From assembly GCA_030152225.1 (NCBI GenBank), contig JASLHL010000029.1, positions 1 through 22,067 of the forward strand: a stretch of 22,067 nt of DNA, given 5' to 3'. Both the position numbers and the translations under genes were made by a program. A model generated the notes under the pieces. The model worked only from the letters and a program-made list of their open reading frames with translations, searched no databases and was not told the DNA's origin. Source of the stretch: Flavobacterium sp. Its GTDB lineage: Bacteria > Bacteroidota > Bacteroidia > Flavobacteriales > Flavobacteriaceae. This document shows positions 1-8,047 of this stretch, piece after piece; position 1 is the first letter of the stretch; each line of letters starts with the position of its first letter.

Positions 1-339
1 CAAGATCAACATCGCATCACCAGAGAGAATCGCCGTATTGACATCCCATTTTTCATGTACGGTTTGATGCCCTCTACGCAAAGAAGCATCATCCATAATA
101 TCGTCATGCATCAAGGAAAAGTTGTGAAACAATTCAATGGCCGTAGCCGCATGAAGTGCTTTCTTTGGATCTTCATTGAAAACATCAGTGGCCATTAACG
201 TCAGAACAGGTCTAATCTGTTTTCCTCCTAAAGAAAGGATATAAGAAATAGGCGCATAAAGTTCATTCGGTTGCCCCTCTAATTGTAGTGAACTCAAATA
301 GGAGGCTATCTCCTCTTTATATTTTGCTATTGATTGCAT
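1..339 (-). CDS. Polyprenyl (isoprenyl) diphosphate synthase, N-terminal part, cut by window edge
   Basis: Reading leftwards from the ATG at 337-339 gives 113 codons with no stop before the left edge, so only the N-terminal third or so is present. Two hallmarks of trans-isoprenyl diphosphate synthases are visible: GGKQIRP at residues 38-44 (pyrophosphate-binding GGKxxRP) and the first aspartate-rich motif in HDDIMDDAS, with D79, D80 and D83 as Mg-diphosphate ligands, followed by RRG at 88-90. The family condenses isopentenyl diphosphate onto allylic primers in the cytoplasm to make chains for quinones or other isoprenoids. The product chain length and the second Asp-rich motif lie outside the window, so I give no gene symbol. 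No good Shine-Dalgarno sequence precedes the ATG, as is usual in Bacteroidota. Confidence 0.93.
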   Translation of the reverse strand, partial: MQSIAKYKEEIASYLSSLQLEGQPNELYAPISYILSLGGKQIRPVLTLMATDVFNEDPKKALHAATAIELFHNFSLMHDDIMDDASLRRGHQTVHEKWDVNTAILSGDAMLIL

Positions 340-560
340 GCTCAAAAAAATTTTGGTAAAAATACGCGTTTTTTAAAGAATTCTAGTTTCGCTGTCTATT
401 TCTACTTCTTGATTAGGGCAAAGATCTTAAAAATAGATCAGTTTTCCACTAATTGATAAACAAAAACAATACATTCTTAGACTGATTCTCCTCTTTTTGG
501 AACGAAAGAGCATCAAATCACAACAAAGCGGTTCTCTCCTTTTTTATGCTCCACAAAACG

Positions 561-587
561 GAAACTTTTAACCACGTTAAAGTTTTC
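561..587. promoter_or_regulatory. Imperfect inverted repeat, possible second TetR operator
   Basis: Arms 561-572 and 576-587 are 12 nt each, match at 10 of 12 positions and are separated by CAC. The inner part, TTTAAC-cac-GTTAAA, is perfect. The left arm begins with the same GGAAACTT word (560-567) as the stronger repeat 30 bp downstream, which suggests binding of the same regulator. Function is inferred only. Confidence 0.35.
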
Positions 588-597
588 ACAATTTAAT

Positions 598-624
598 GGA
601 AACTTTTAAACCAAATAAGTTTCC
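598..624. promoter_or_regulatory. Probable TetR operator, perfect 8-bp inverted repeat
   Basis: GGAAACTT (598-605) and AAGTTTCC (617-624) form a perfect dyad with an 11-nt spacer, just upstream of the TATATTTG element at 629. The dyad lies about where the -33 region should be, so a dimer bound here would block RNA polymerase. TetR-family regulators usually bind such dyads next to their own gene, so autorepression by the adjacent TetR is the simplest reading. The half-site recurs at 560-567 and at 658-665, the latter at the start of the coding sequence. Confidence 0.6.
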
Positions 625-636
625 TGTTTATATTTG
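604..636 (+). promoter_or_regulatory. Promoter of the efflux operon (TAnnTTTG type)
   Basis: TATATTTG at 629-636 matches the Bacteroidota -7 consensus TAnnTTTG exactly. A T-rich stretch at 604-608, about 20 bp upstream, could serve as the -33 element. The start of transcription would fall near 642, leaving a leader of about 14 nt before the ATG at 656. This favours the ATG at 656 over the ATG at 596. Confidence 0.6.
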
Positions 637-655
637 CCCGATTAAAAAGAGATTC

Positions 656-1264
656 ATGGAAACTTTAATATTAGAAAAAGCAACACACCTGTTTTTGTCC
701 CAAGGGTTCAAAAGCATAACAATGGATGATATAGCCGCTGAGCTTTCGATATCTAAAAAGACGATTTACCAGCACTTTGCATCTAAACCCGAACTGATTG
801 AAAAGAGCTTGGTTTACATCAACGATAAATTCTTAAGATCACTCGAAGCTGTTATTGCACAAAACCAAACAGCAATAGCTGAAATTATTGCGGCACACAA
901 CAATATGAACGAAGTATTTGCGGTTGAAACTTCGGTTTGCTTGTATCAGTTAAATAAATATTACCCCAAGATTGCACAGAAACAAAAAATAATCCACAAG
1001 AAAAAATACGTAGGGATTATAGAACGCAATTTGGAAAAAGGAATAAAAGAAGGTGTTTATCGTCCAAATTTAGATGTAGAATTTACGGCGCGTTTACACA
1101 TTGCTTCTGTTGTACTCATCGACGATCACGATTATTTTGAACCCGAAGAATACACCCATATGCAGCTACATGCCCTACATCTCGATCATCACATTCGCAG
1201 CATTACCACAGAAAAAGGACTCAAACAATACTTAGAACTTAAAGAAAGTATCATCAATGAATAA
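656..1264 (+). CDS. TetR/AcrR-family transcriptional regulator of the efflux operon
   Basis: The protein of 202 aa has a TetR N-terminal domain at about residues 1-50: an amphipathic first helix (LEKATHLFLSQGFKSITMDD), then the helix-turn-helix IAAELSISKKTIYQHFASKPEL. The C-terminal ligand-binding and dimerisation part is divergent, as usual for the family. I chose the ATG at 656: a longer ATG at 596 exists, but the TATATTTG promoter and the inverted repeat lie within that extension. The stop codon overlaps the start of the downstream TolC-like gene by 8 nt, so the two are translationally coupled. It probably represses its own pump operon and is released by a pump substrate; the substrate cannot be read from the sequence. 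Confidence 0.9.
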   Translation: METLILEKATHLFLSQGFKSITMDDIAAELSISKKTIYQHFASKPELIEKSLVYINDKFLRSLEAVIAQNQTAIAEIIAAHNNMNEVFAVETSVCLYQLNKYYPKIAQKQKIIHKKKYVGIIERNLEKGIKEGVYRPNLDVEFTARLHIASVVLIDDHDYFEPEEYTHMQLHALHLDHHIRSITTEKGLKQYLELKESIINE

Positions 1265-2579
1265 GACTTTACTCACCCTATGTAGTCTACTTATTACGGG
1301 CCATTTATGGGCACAGGAACCGGTTTTAACACTGAAAGACGCCTTGCACTATGCACTAGTTCACAAAGCAGAAGCTAGGCAAGCGAATTTGGACGTTATC
1401 AACAGTGACTACCAGATTCAAGAAGTAAAAGCCAATGCCTTACCTCACCTCAACGTAGAGGCGAATATCGCCAACAACGTCAAGATTCAGGAAATGCCCT
1501 TAACGCTTGGTGGACAAACACAAATGATCCCTTTTAATTTGAAGTGGAACTCTCAAATCACGGCAACTGCCTCTCAAATCCTATTTAATCAAGCCGTTTT
1601 TATGGGATTAAAAGCGGCGCGTTCTGCCAAAGAGTTCTACGTAATCAACAAGGAATTGACGGATGAACAAATTATAGAAAAAGTAGCTTCGACCTACTAC
1701 CAAGTCTTCCAATCTAAGGCGATGTTACAAACCTTAGAAACAACGATTAGCAGTACGACGCGCATCAAGACCATTATTGAAGATTTACACCGCAATGGCT
1801 TGGCCACTCAGATCGACCTCGACCGAACGAAAGTGAGTTTAAGCAATTTAAAAGCAACAAGACAACAAATAATCAACGCGGTCGAGTTACAACAGAATGC
1901 ACTGAAGTTTTTTATGGGGATGGATTTAGAAACGCCCATTCAACTACCTGACAATACGTTTACCATTGATGAAGGCGTTGTATTGGCAGAAAACAAAATT
2001 GACCATCGCACGGAAATTAACTTGTTAGAAAAACAAAAGGAACTATTAGCGTATAAGCTCAAATCGATTCAAGCGGATTTCTATCCTACTTTATCGGCTT
2101 TTGGTACGTTTGGTTATCAAGGCATGGGAGACAAATTCCCTTGGGGGGCTAAGCCAAGTGATGGCGTATTTTGGACGAGTGCATCTGCAGTGGGAATCAC
2201 CTTAAATCTACCTATATTTAATGGTTTTGAAACAAAATCTAAAGTAAAACAGGCCAAAATTGACATAGAAAAAATCGAGATTGAATTGGATGACACCAAA
2301 CAGGCGTTGAGTTTAGACTTTGTCAATGCGCAAAAATCAATTGAGAATGCGCTCATCACCATTAATATTCAAAAAGAAAATGTTGATTTAGCGAAGAGTA
2401 TCCTAACCAATATGCAGAATAACTACAAGCATGGGCTAGCCTCTTTAACGGATCTGCTCAATGCAGAGAATGCCTATACTGAAGCTGAAAATAATTACAC
2501 CACCTCCCTTCTTGATTTTAAACTCGCCGAAATTCAAATTATTAAATCACAAGGTGAGTTAAAGACACTCCTAAACTAA
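1257..2579 (+). CDS. TolC-family outer-membrane efflux channel
   Basis: The protein of 440 aa begins with a Sec signal peptide (hydrophobic stretch TLLTLCSLLITGHLWA, probable cleavage before Q20). It then shows the duplicated outer-membrane efflux protein (OEP) architecture, with two repeats at about residues 25-215 and 240-435. Each is dominated by long amphipathic helices; typical segments are LKDALHYALVHKAEARQANLDV near the N-terminus and LTDLLNAENAYTEAENNYTTSLLDFKLAEIQI near the C-terminus. Homologues form trimers with an outer-membrane barrel and a periplasmic tunnel that docks onto the adaptor and RND pump. The cysteine in the signal is not in a lipobox, so I do not predict a lipoprotein. 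It overlaps the TetR gene by 8 nt and lies 24 nt before the adaptor gene. Confidence 0.93.
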   Translation: MNKTLLTLCSLLITGHLWAQEPVLTLKDALHYALVHKAEARQANLDVINSDYQIQEVKANALPHLNVEANIANNVKIQEMPLTLGGQTQMIPFNLKWNSQITATASQILFNQAVFMGLKAARSAKEFYVINKELTDEQIIEKVASTYYQVFQSKAMLQTLETTISSTTRIKTIIEDLHRNGLATQIDLDRTKVSLSNLKATRQQIINAVELQQNALKFFMGMDLETPIQLPDNTFTIDEGVVLAENKIDHRTEINLLEKQKELLAYKLKSIQADFYPTLSAFGTFGYQGMGDKFPWGAKPSDGVFWTSASAVGITLNLPIFNGFETKSKVKQAKIDIEKIEIELDDTKQALSLDFVNAQKSIENALITINIQKENVDLAKSILTNMQNNYKHGLASLTDLLNAENAYTEAENNYTTSLLDFKLAEIQIIKSQGELKTLLN

Positions 2580-2603
2580 TTCTTCACCTAATCTCAAACA
2601 ATC

Positions 2604-3665
2604 ATGAAAAAAATAATTACAGCCTTAGTCCTTATTGCTTTAATTGGTGGGACGATCTATATACTACAGCGAAATAAGAGTCAGAACGATGCAGAAACGG
2701 CCTTAGTTGCGCAACAAGAAGCAACCATAGCTGTACGGGCAGAAAAAGCAACGGTTCAAGTTGTTGATGCTACCTACAAAGCCAATGGAAACTTTGTACC
2801 CTTTCAGGAAGTAACACTTTCTGCAGAAACACCAGGACGCGTTGTACGCCTTTTGGTGGATGAAGGCGCTCGAGTACACAAAGGTCAAGCCTTAGCTTTA
2901 GTAAATAGCGATCAAATCAATATCCAAATTCGCAATGCGGAGGCCGCCTATGCTACAGCCAAAGCAGATGCTGCTCGTTTCGAAAGTGCGTTTACTACGG
3001 GCGGAGTTACCCAACAACAATTGGATCAGGTAAAACTTATGCTCAAAAATACAGAAGCCAATTTAAAATCGGCTCAAATCACAGCGAGCGATGCGAGTAT
3101 CAAAGCACCTATTGACGGCGTTATCAACAAAAAACACGTCGAACAAGGAAGTTTTGTTGCTCCTGGGGCTCCTATTTTCGACCTAGTGAATGTCAATCAA
3201 TTAAAACTACGAGTAAATGTAGATGAGAGTCACGTAGCCAACTTAAAAGAAGGCGATATCATTGAAGTGAAAGCCAGCGTATTTCCCAATGATCCCTTTG
3301 AAGGAAAAGTGACGTTTATCGCTCCTAAAGCAGATGCAGCTCTAAATTATCCCGTAGACTTGTTGCTGACCAACAACCAAGACAATAAGTTGCGTGCTGG
3401 GATGTATGGTTCGGCTTATTTTGATGCAGATAAGAATCAAGATACTCCGTTACTCTTAGTTCCTCGTGATGCTTTTGTAGGAAGTGTAAGTTCGAATTTA
3501 ATTTACCGCATCATTGATAATAAAGCCGTAGCTACCCAAGTGGTATCGGGTAGAAATCTCGGTGACTTTGTTGAAATCCTCGACGGATTAAAAGAAGGAG
3601 AAGTTGTAATTACCTCTGGGCAAATCAACTTAGTTGATCAAGCCCCTGTATCTATTATTAAATAA
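2604..3665 (+). CDS. HlyD/AcrA-type periplasmic adaptor (membrane fusion protein) of RND pump
   Basis: The protein of 353 aa has an N-terminal membrane anchor (about residues 4-21, IITALVLIALIGGTIYIL) without a lipobox. It continues with two halves of a biotinyl-lipoyl domain (about 68-105, with TPGRVVRLLVDEGARVHKGQALA, and about 165-195, with IKAPIDGVINKKHVEQGSFV) flanking a short alpha-helical hairpin (about 106-162), then a beta-barrel domain (about 200-280) and a membrane-proximal C-terminal domain. This is the standard RND adaptor layout. It bridges the inner-membrane pump to the TolC-like channel in the periplasm. The genes on either side encode exactly those partners and the spacing is short (24 nt on both sides). 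Confidence 0.93.
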   Translation: MKKIITALVLIALIGGTIYILQRNKSQNDAETALVAQQEATIAVRAEKATVQVVDATYKANGNFVPFQEVTLSAETPGRVVRLLVDEGARVHKGQALALVNSDQINIQIRNAEAAYATAKADAARFESAFTTGGVTQQQLDQVKLMLKNTEANLKSAQITASDASIKAPIDGVINKKHVEQGSFVAPGAPIFDLVNVNQLKLRVNVDESHVANLKEGDIIEVKASVFPNDPFEGKVTFIAPKADAALNYPVDLLLTNNQDNKLRAGMYGSAYFDADKNQDTPLLLVPRDAFVGSVSSNLIYRIIDNKAVATQVVSGRNLGDFVEILDGLKEGEVVITSGQINLVDQAPVSIIK

Positions 3666-3689
3666 TGTCCTAAAAGAGAGGATTGACAT

Positions 3690-6600
3690 ATGAAAATAGC
3701 CGAAATATCCATAAAACGTCCGAGTATTATTATAGTACTATTTATTGCACTCATACTCGGAGGTATTTTTAGTTATAAAAACCTGAGTTACGAGCTTATT
3801 CCAAAATTTGAAGTAAACGTAATTACAGTTGCCACTGTATATCCGGGAGCATCGCCCTCGGAGATCGAAAATACAGTCACCAAGAAAATTGAAGATGCCG
3901 TAGCCTCCTTAGAAAACGTAAAAAAGGTAGAAGCCTTATCTTTTGAGAGCTTGTCAACAGTAATGATTTACCTGACCTCTGAGGCAAATGTCGATTTATC
4001 TTTAAATGACGCCCAGCGAAAAATCAACGCCATCCTCAAAGATTTACCTAAAGACGTAGATCCACCTTCCTTACAGAAATACTCCTTGAGTGATTTACCC
4101 ATCATGACATTGAGTGTAACGAGTAACCTAACCGAAAAGGAGCTCTATGATTTATTAGACAAGAAAATCCAGCCGATCTTTTCTCGTGTTGCTGGTGTTG
4201 CCAAAGTAGAACTGGTTGGAGGAGAAGAAAGAGAAATTCAAGTCTTACTGGATCCAAAAAAGATTGAAGCTTATGGTTTAAGTGTTCCTATGGTCCAGCA
4301 AGCGGTGTTGAGTTCTAACTTAGACTTCCCTACGGGGAGTGTGAAATCCCAAGACAAGCAAACACTTATTCGCTTAGCCGGAAAGTACAAAAACATAGAG
4401 GAAATGCGAAATTTAGTGATCGCTTCTCACCAAGGTATTGACATTCGTTTAAGTGATATCGCTGACGTACAAGATGGCATCAAAGAAGTAGAAAAAATTG
4501 CGCGTTTAAATCAACAGTCAACCATTTTGATGCAAGTGATCAAACAATCGGATGCCAATGCGGTAACGGTGAGTGAATTGACGCAGCAATCCATTGCAGA
4601 GGTTGAAAAGAACTATGCCGATATTCAACTAAACATCAAAACGGCGAATGACTCCTCCCAATTTACCCTTGAAGCAGCCAATGCAGTAATGTTTGACTTG
4701 TTCTTAGCTATTGTGTTAGTGGCTTTTGTAATGCTATTTTTCTTACACAGTTTTAGAAATGCCTTGATTGTAATGGTCGCCATTCCCCTATCGTTAATTG
4801 CCACTTTTATTGGTATTTACCTTTTGGGATATTCGCTAAACTTATTGAGTTTACTCGCCCTTTCCTTGGTCGTAGGGATTCTGGTAGATGATGCTATTGT
4901 GGTTATTGAAAATATTCACCGGCATATGGAGATGGGCAAAAACAAGATACGTGCCTCTTATGATGGAGCAAAAGAAATTGGTTTTACTGTTACGGCAATT
5001 ACTTTGGTTATTGTGGTGGTATTCTTACCGATTGCCATGTCATCTGGTTTGGTACCTAACATTATTAAGCAATTCTGTGTAACTGTAATTATTGCAACCT
5101 TGTTGTCTTTATTGGTATCCTTTACCATTGTCCCTTGGTTGTTCTCAAGATATGGGAAGATTGAGGTCATTCAACCGCATTCATTCTTTGGAAAAATTTT
5201 GCATGGATTTGAAAAGGGATTAAGTTCTTTCACACACAGTATTTCCGGTTTATTGGTTTGGTCATTAAAATCAACAAAAAACACGGTGATTGTATTAGTT
5301 ATTGTTGCTTTAGCCTTTTTCGGCTCTCTCTTACTCCCAATTTTTGGGTATGTTGGTGGAGAATTCTTCCCCAAAACAGATAAAGGTGAGTTTTTAGTTC
5401 AGTTAGAACTAGATAAAGATGCCTCAGTACAACAAACCAATCGCATGACCCAAAAGGCAGAAGCTTTCTTGCGCACAAAATCAGAAGTGGTGGATATGAT
5501 TACCACAGTTGGACAATCATCAGAAGGATATGGTGGAAGTCAGGCTACGAAGTACAAATCGGAAATTCACGTGATTTTAACTGACAAGAAACAACGCAGT
5601 GAGAGTTCATTTGTTTATGCTGCTAAATTGAAAAATGAACTTGCACCTTTGATGGTGGGCGTTAAAGTAAAAACGGTTCCCGTGGGACTCATTGGTGCAG
5701 AAGAAGCGCCTTTAGCACTAACGGTTACGGGATCTAACTTAGACGATGCCATGGATTTTGCCATCCAAGCCAAAGCGATATTGGATCAAATCCCTGGTAC
5801 AATGGAAACCAAACTAACCACAGAAACGGGTAGCCCTGAGATCAATGTACAAGTAGATCGAGACAAAATGGCGGCCTTGGGACTAGACATGTACACAGTG
5901 GGGATGACCATGCAAACAGCTTTTAATGGAAATACAGATGGAAAATATAGAGCAGGTGAATATGAATACGACATCAACATCCGCTTTCAAGAATATGCTA
6001 GAACGACGATTGACGATGTAAAAACCATCAACTTTAAGAACAACCAAGGACAAGATGTTAAATTAGAGCAATTTGCTACCGTAGCTTATAGTTCAGGACC
6101 TTCAATTTTAGAGCGCCGCGATAAGAGTCCATCTGTAACGATTAAGTCTCAAACGATTGGTCGTTCACCAGGAGCAATTGCAGAAGATTGGTTGCCTCAA
6201 TTTGATCAATTGACCTTAAAACCAGGGGTTAAATACCAATGGACGGGGACAATGGAAGATCAAGAAGAAGGTTTTGGTACATTGGGAATTGCTTTATTAG
6301 CAGCTATTATCCTCGTTTACTTGGTTATGGTTGCCTTATACGACAGTTTTTCTAAACCGTTTATTGTTATTTTCTCTGTTCCCCTTTCGTTTATTGGTGC
6401 GCTACTCGCCCTTGCTATCGCCAATATTTCCTTAAACATTTTTACTATTCTCGGTATCATTATGTTAATTGGACTGGTGTGTAAGAATGCTATTCTATTG
6501 GTTGATTTTGCCAACCACCGCGTAGAAGCAGGAGATAGCGTGCACGATGCATTGATTGCAGCCAACCATGCGCGTTTACGTCCTATCTTGATGACGACAA

Positions 6601-6851
6601 TCGCCATGGTAATCGGAATGGTACCCATTGCACTCGCCAGTGGTGCAGGAGCAGAAATGAACAATGGATTAGCCGTTGTCATTATTGGTGGATTACTCTC
6701 CTCCCTTCTATTAACCTTGGTTATTGTACCTATCATCTACTGTATTTTTGACAAAATCGGACAGCGATTTGGCAAAAAAGAACCTGTAGACTATCAGGCA
6801 GAGATGGAGGCAGACTATGAACCCAATCACAATTTCGTAGATCATCACTAG
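3690..6851 (+). CDS. RND-family inner-membrane efflux pump (AcrB/HAE-1-like)
   Basis: At 1053 aa this is a full-length RND transporter. It has an N-terminal helix (about 11-29), a first periplasmic porter loop (about 35-330), a block of transmembrane helices at about 332-545, a second periplasmic loop (about 555-865), and a final helix block at about 866-1022. The proton-relay residues are present: D400 and D401 in GILVDDAIVVIEN (helix 4) and K932 in GLVCKNAILLVDF (helix 10). The RLRPILMTT motif at 962-970 is also typical. The proton-driven pump takes drugs or other amphiphiles from the periplasm or inner membrane and exports them through the adaptor and channel encoded just upstream. It shows none of the methionine-rich features of heavy-metal CusA-type pumps, so the drug/amphiphile (HAE-1) group is more likely; the real substrate is unknown. 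Confidence 0.95.
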   Translation: MKIAEISIKRPSIIIVLFIALILGGIFSYKNLSYELIPKFEVNVITVATVYPGASPSEIENTVTKKIEDAVASLENVKKVEALSFESLSTVMIYLTSEANVDLSLNDAQRKINAILKDLPKDVDPPSLQKYSLSDLPIMTLSVTSNLTEKELYDLLDKKIQPIFSRVAGVAKVELVGGEEREIQVLLDPKKIEAYGLSVPMVQQAVLSSNLDFPTGSVKSQDKQTLIRLAGKYKNIEEMRNLVIASHQGIDIRLSDIADVQDGIKEVEKIARLNQQSTILMQVIKQSDANAVTVSELTQQSIAEVEKNYADIQLNIKTANDSSQFTLEAANAVMFDLFLAIVLVAFVMLFFLHSFRNALIVMVAIPLSLIATFIGIYLLGYSLNLLSLLALSLVVGILVDDAIVVIENIHRHMEMGKNKIRASYDGAKEIGFTVTAITLVIVVVFLPIAMSSGLVPNIIKQFCVTVIIATLLSLLVSFTIVPWLFSRYGKIEVIQPHSFFGKILHGFEKGLSSFTHSISGLLVWSLKSTKNTVIVLVIVALAFFGSLLLPIFGYVGGEFFPKTDKGEFLVQLELDKDASVQQTNRMTQKAEAFLRTKSEVVDMITTVGQSSEGYGGSQATKYKSEIHVILTDKKQRSESSFVYAAKLKNELAPLMVGVKVKTVPVGLIGAEEAPLALTVTGSNLDDAMDFAIQAKAILDQIPGTMETKLTTETGSPEINVQVDRDKMAALGLDMYTVGMTMQTAFNGNTDGKYRAGEYEYDINIRFQEYARTTIDDVKTINFKNNQGQDVKLEQFATVAYSSGPSILERRDKSPSVTIKSQTIGRSPGAIAEDWLPQFDQLTLKPGVKYQWTGTMEDQEEGFGTLGIALLAAIILVYLVMVALYDSFSKPFIVIFSVPLSFIGALLALAIANISLNIFTILGIIMLIGLVCKNAILLVDFANHRVEAGDSVHDALIAANHARLRPILMTTIAMVIGMVPIALASGAGAEMNNGLAVVIIGGLLSSLLLTLVIVPIIYCIFDKIGQRFGKKEPVDYQAEMEADYEPNHNFVDHH

Positions 6852-6887
6852 GACTTCGCCCTTGTTGACCGAATAAAATAAAACAGC

Positions 6888-6922
6888 AATAGAGTAGAAA
6901 AATTTTCTACTCTATTTTTTTT
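6888..6922 (+). terminator. Intrinsic terminator of the efflux operon
   Basis: A 13-bp perfect stem (6888-6900 with 6904-6916, 3-nt loop) is followed by a run of T to 6922. It lies 36 bp after the RND stop codon and closes the operon before the AraC gene. Confidence 0.85.
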
Positions 6923-6991
6923 CTTAACCTAAAACAACTTTTTTCTGACTTGGACTTCTTATTTTTATCCCTTTAACTATGTTATCTTATT

Positions 6992-7888
6992 GTGAAGAAT
7001 AATTATATACAATCGTACTCTATTGCTGATATCTTAAACCGATATGAGCGTTTTATTGTAGATAAGCGATTAGCTGTTGTAGAGATTGGTCCTAAACACA
7101 GCCAGTATTTTGTTATTGGAAAACCCTATAAATTTGCTTCTTTTGGATTGATTCTCATCACTTCAGGAGAATGCGAAATCACGATCAATTTAGAGCCGAC
7201 GAAAGTCAAAAAGAACGATATTCTCGTCGTTTTACCTCAGCAATTTTTTGAAATTATTCAATATACCAAAGACTTTGGTGTACTAGCTTTTTTTGCCAGT
7301 GGCGAACTATTTTTAGATGCAGGTTTTCACTTAAAGTCAAACAACCTCATTCAGTTTTTCTCCTCTCAGTATCCCAAGATTTTACCGTTAAACAGCTACA
7401 TCATTAAAGAGATAAAATACCATTTGAAGCGATTGAACAAATTGGTTTTTACACAAGACAATATGTTTACGCATCAGTTGATTTTACACCATTTCTCTAT
7501 TTTGATGTATGAGTTAGGGCATTTTTACAACAAACGTGTATTGGCAAAAACAGAAAAAAAGACCCTTCGAAAAGAAGAACTGACCAAGAATTTTCTTTTA
7601 CTGGTATCCTCTCATTTCAAAAAAGAACGAAGCGTACAATTTTATGCTGATCATATGTTTATCAGCAGAAAACACTTAACTAAAATCATTGCTGATGTTT
7701 TTGGCAAAGCACCCAAGGATATCATTGTAGAAACAATCATTCTCGAGGCCAAAATCCTACTGAAAAATCCGAACAATACCATTACCCAAGTGGCCAATGA
7801 ATTAAACTTTCAGGACGTTGCCCTCTTCAGTAAATTTTTCAAAAATAGCGTAGGCGTGTCACCGCGCGAGTATAAGTTAACAAATTAA
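6992..7888 (+). CDS. AraC-family transcriptional regulator
   Basis: The protein of 298 aa has the AraC/XylS C-terminal DNA-binding domain at about 195-295, with two helix-turn-helix units: VQFYADHMFISRKHLTKII (215-233) and TITQVANELNFQDVALFSKF (263-282). It ends in the family signature FKNSVGVSPREYK (283-295). The N-terminal part (about 30-110) looks like a cupin ligand-binding fold (GLILITSGECEITI, then KKNDILVVLPQ). The start is uncertain: the frame opens with GTG at 6992 and the nearest upstream in-frame stop is at 6974, so no ATG is available; the ATG at 6979 is in another frame and stops after seven codons. Its target is unknown. It is cut off from the efflux operon by a terminator and lies 159 bp before fabH on the same strand, so either neighbour could be a target. 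Confidence 0.88.
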   Translation: MKNNYIQSYSIADILNRYERFIVDKRLAVVEIGPKHSQYFVIGKPYKFASFGLILITSGECEITINLEPTKVKKNDILVVLPQQFFEIIQYTKDFGVLAFFASGELFLDAGFHLKSNNLIQFFSSQYPKILPLNSYIIKEIKYHLKRLNKLVFTQDNMFTHQLILHHFSILMYELGHFYNKRVLAKTEKKTLRKEELTKNFLLLVSSHFKKERSVQFYADHMFISRKHLTKIIADVFGKAPKDIIVETIILEAKILLKNPNNTITQVANELNFQDVALFSKFFKNSVGVSPREYKLTN

Positions 7889-7983
7889 CATTTTACGGAA
7901 TTTATTACGTCTTTTTGACAACTTGTTCCGTTTATTTAACTACTGATATTTTATCAAAAAACACGAGATTTGAGTCTTTTATA

Positions 7984-7998
7984 AGGGGAAATACCCCT
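7984..7998. promoter_or_regulatory. Small G/C-rich dyad upstream of fabH
   Basis: AGGGG-aaata-CCCCT is a perfect 5-bp inverted repeat in an otherwise AT-rich 159-bp gap between the AraC gene and fabH, 49 bp before the fabH start. It could be an operator (for example for the adjacent AraC protein) or an RNA hairpin. No exact TAnnTTTG promoter was found in this gap; TATTATTTG near 8014-8022 is an off-spacing variant. Confidence 0.3.
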
Positions 7999-8047
7999 CA
8001 AACTGAAGTTAATTATTATTTGCATATAAGACGCAAAACTAACAAAA

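Larger units (their letters stand above)
340..655. other. Intergenic region between the divergent synthase and the efflux operon
   Basis: This 316-bp AT-rich stretch separates two divergent genes. The left two-thirds (340-540) shows no ORF and no perfect TAnnTTTG on the minus strand for the synthase. A short T-rich segment near 540 lacks a paired arm, so it is not a convincing terminator. The right part (560-636) is dense in GGAAACTT half-sites and holds the operon promoter and probable operator, listed separately. An in-frame ATG at 596 would extend the TetR protein by 20 residues, but the promoter lies inside that extension, so I treat it as non-coding. Confidence 0.6.

Noticed and set aside
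480..550. Terminator before the TetR operon (T-rich stretch near 540)
   Set aside because: No complementary arm upstream of the T tract.
596..655. Longer TetR start at the ATG 596
   Set aside because: The extension contains the perfect TATATTTG promoter and an inverted repeat, and the TetR family fold starts naturally at the ATG 656.
1257..2579. Lipoprotein signal in the TolC-like channel
   Set aside because: The cysteine in TLCSLL sits inside the hydrophobic core and is not preceded by a lipobox.
6317..6736. 139-codon minus-strand frame within the RND pump gene
   Set aside because: Antisense shadow of conserved transmembrane segments of the pump; no supporting signals.
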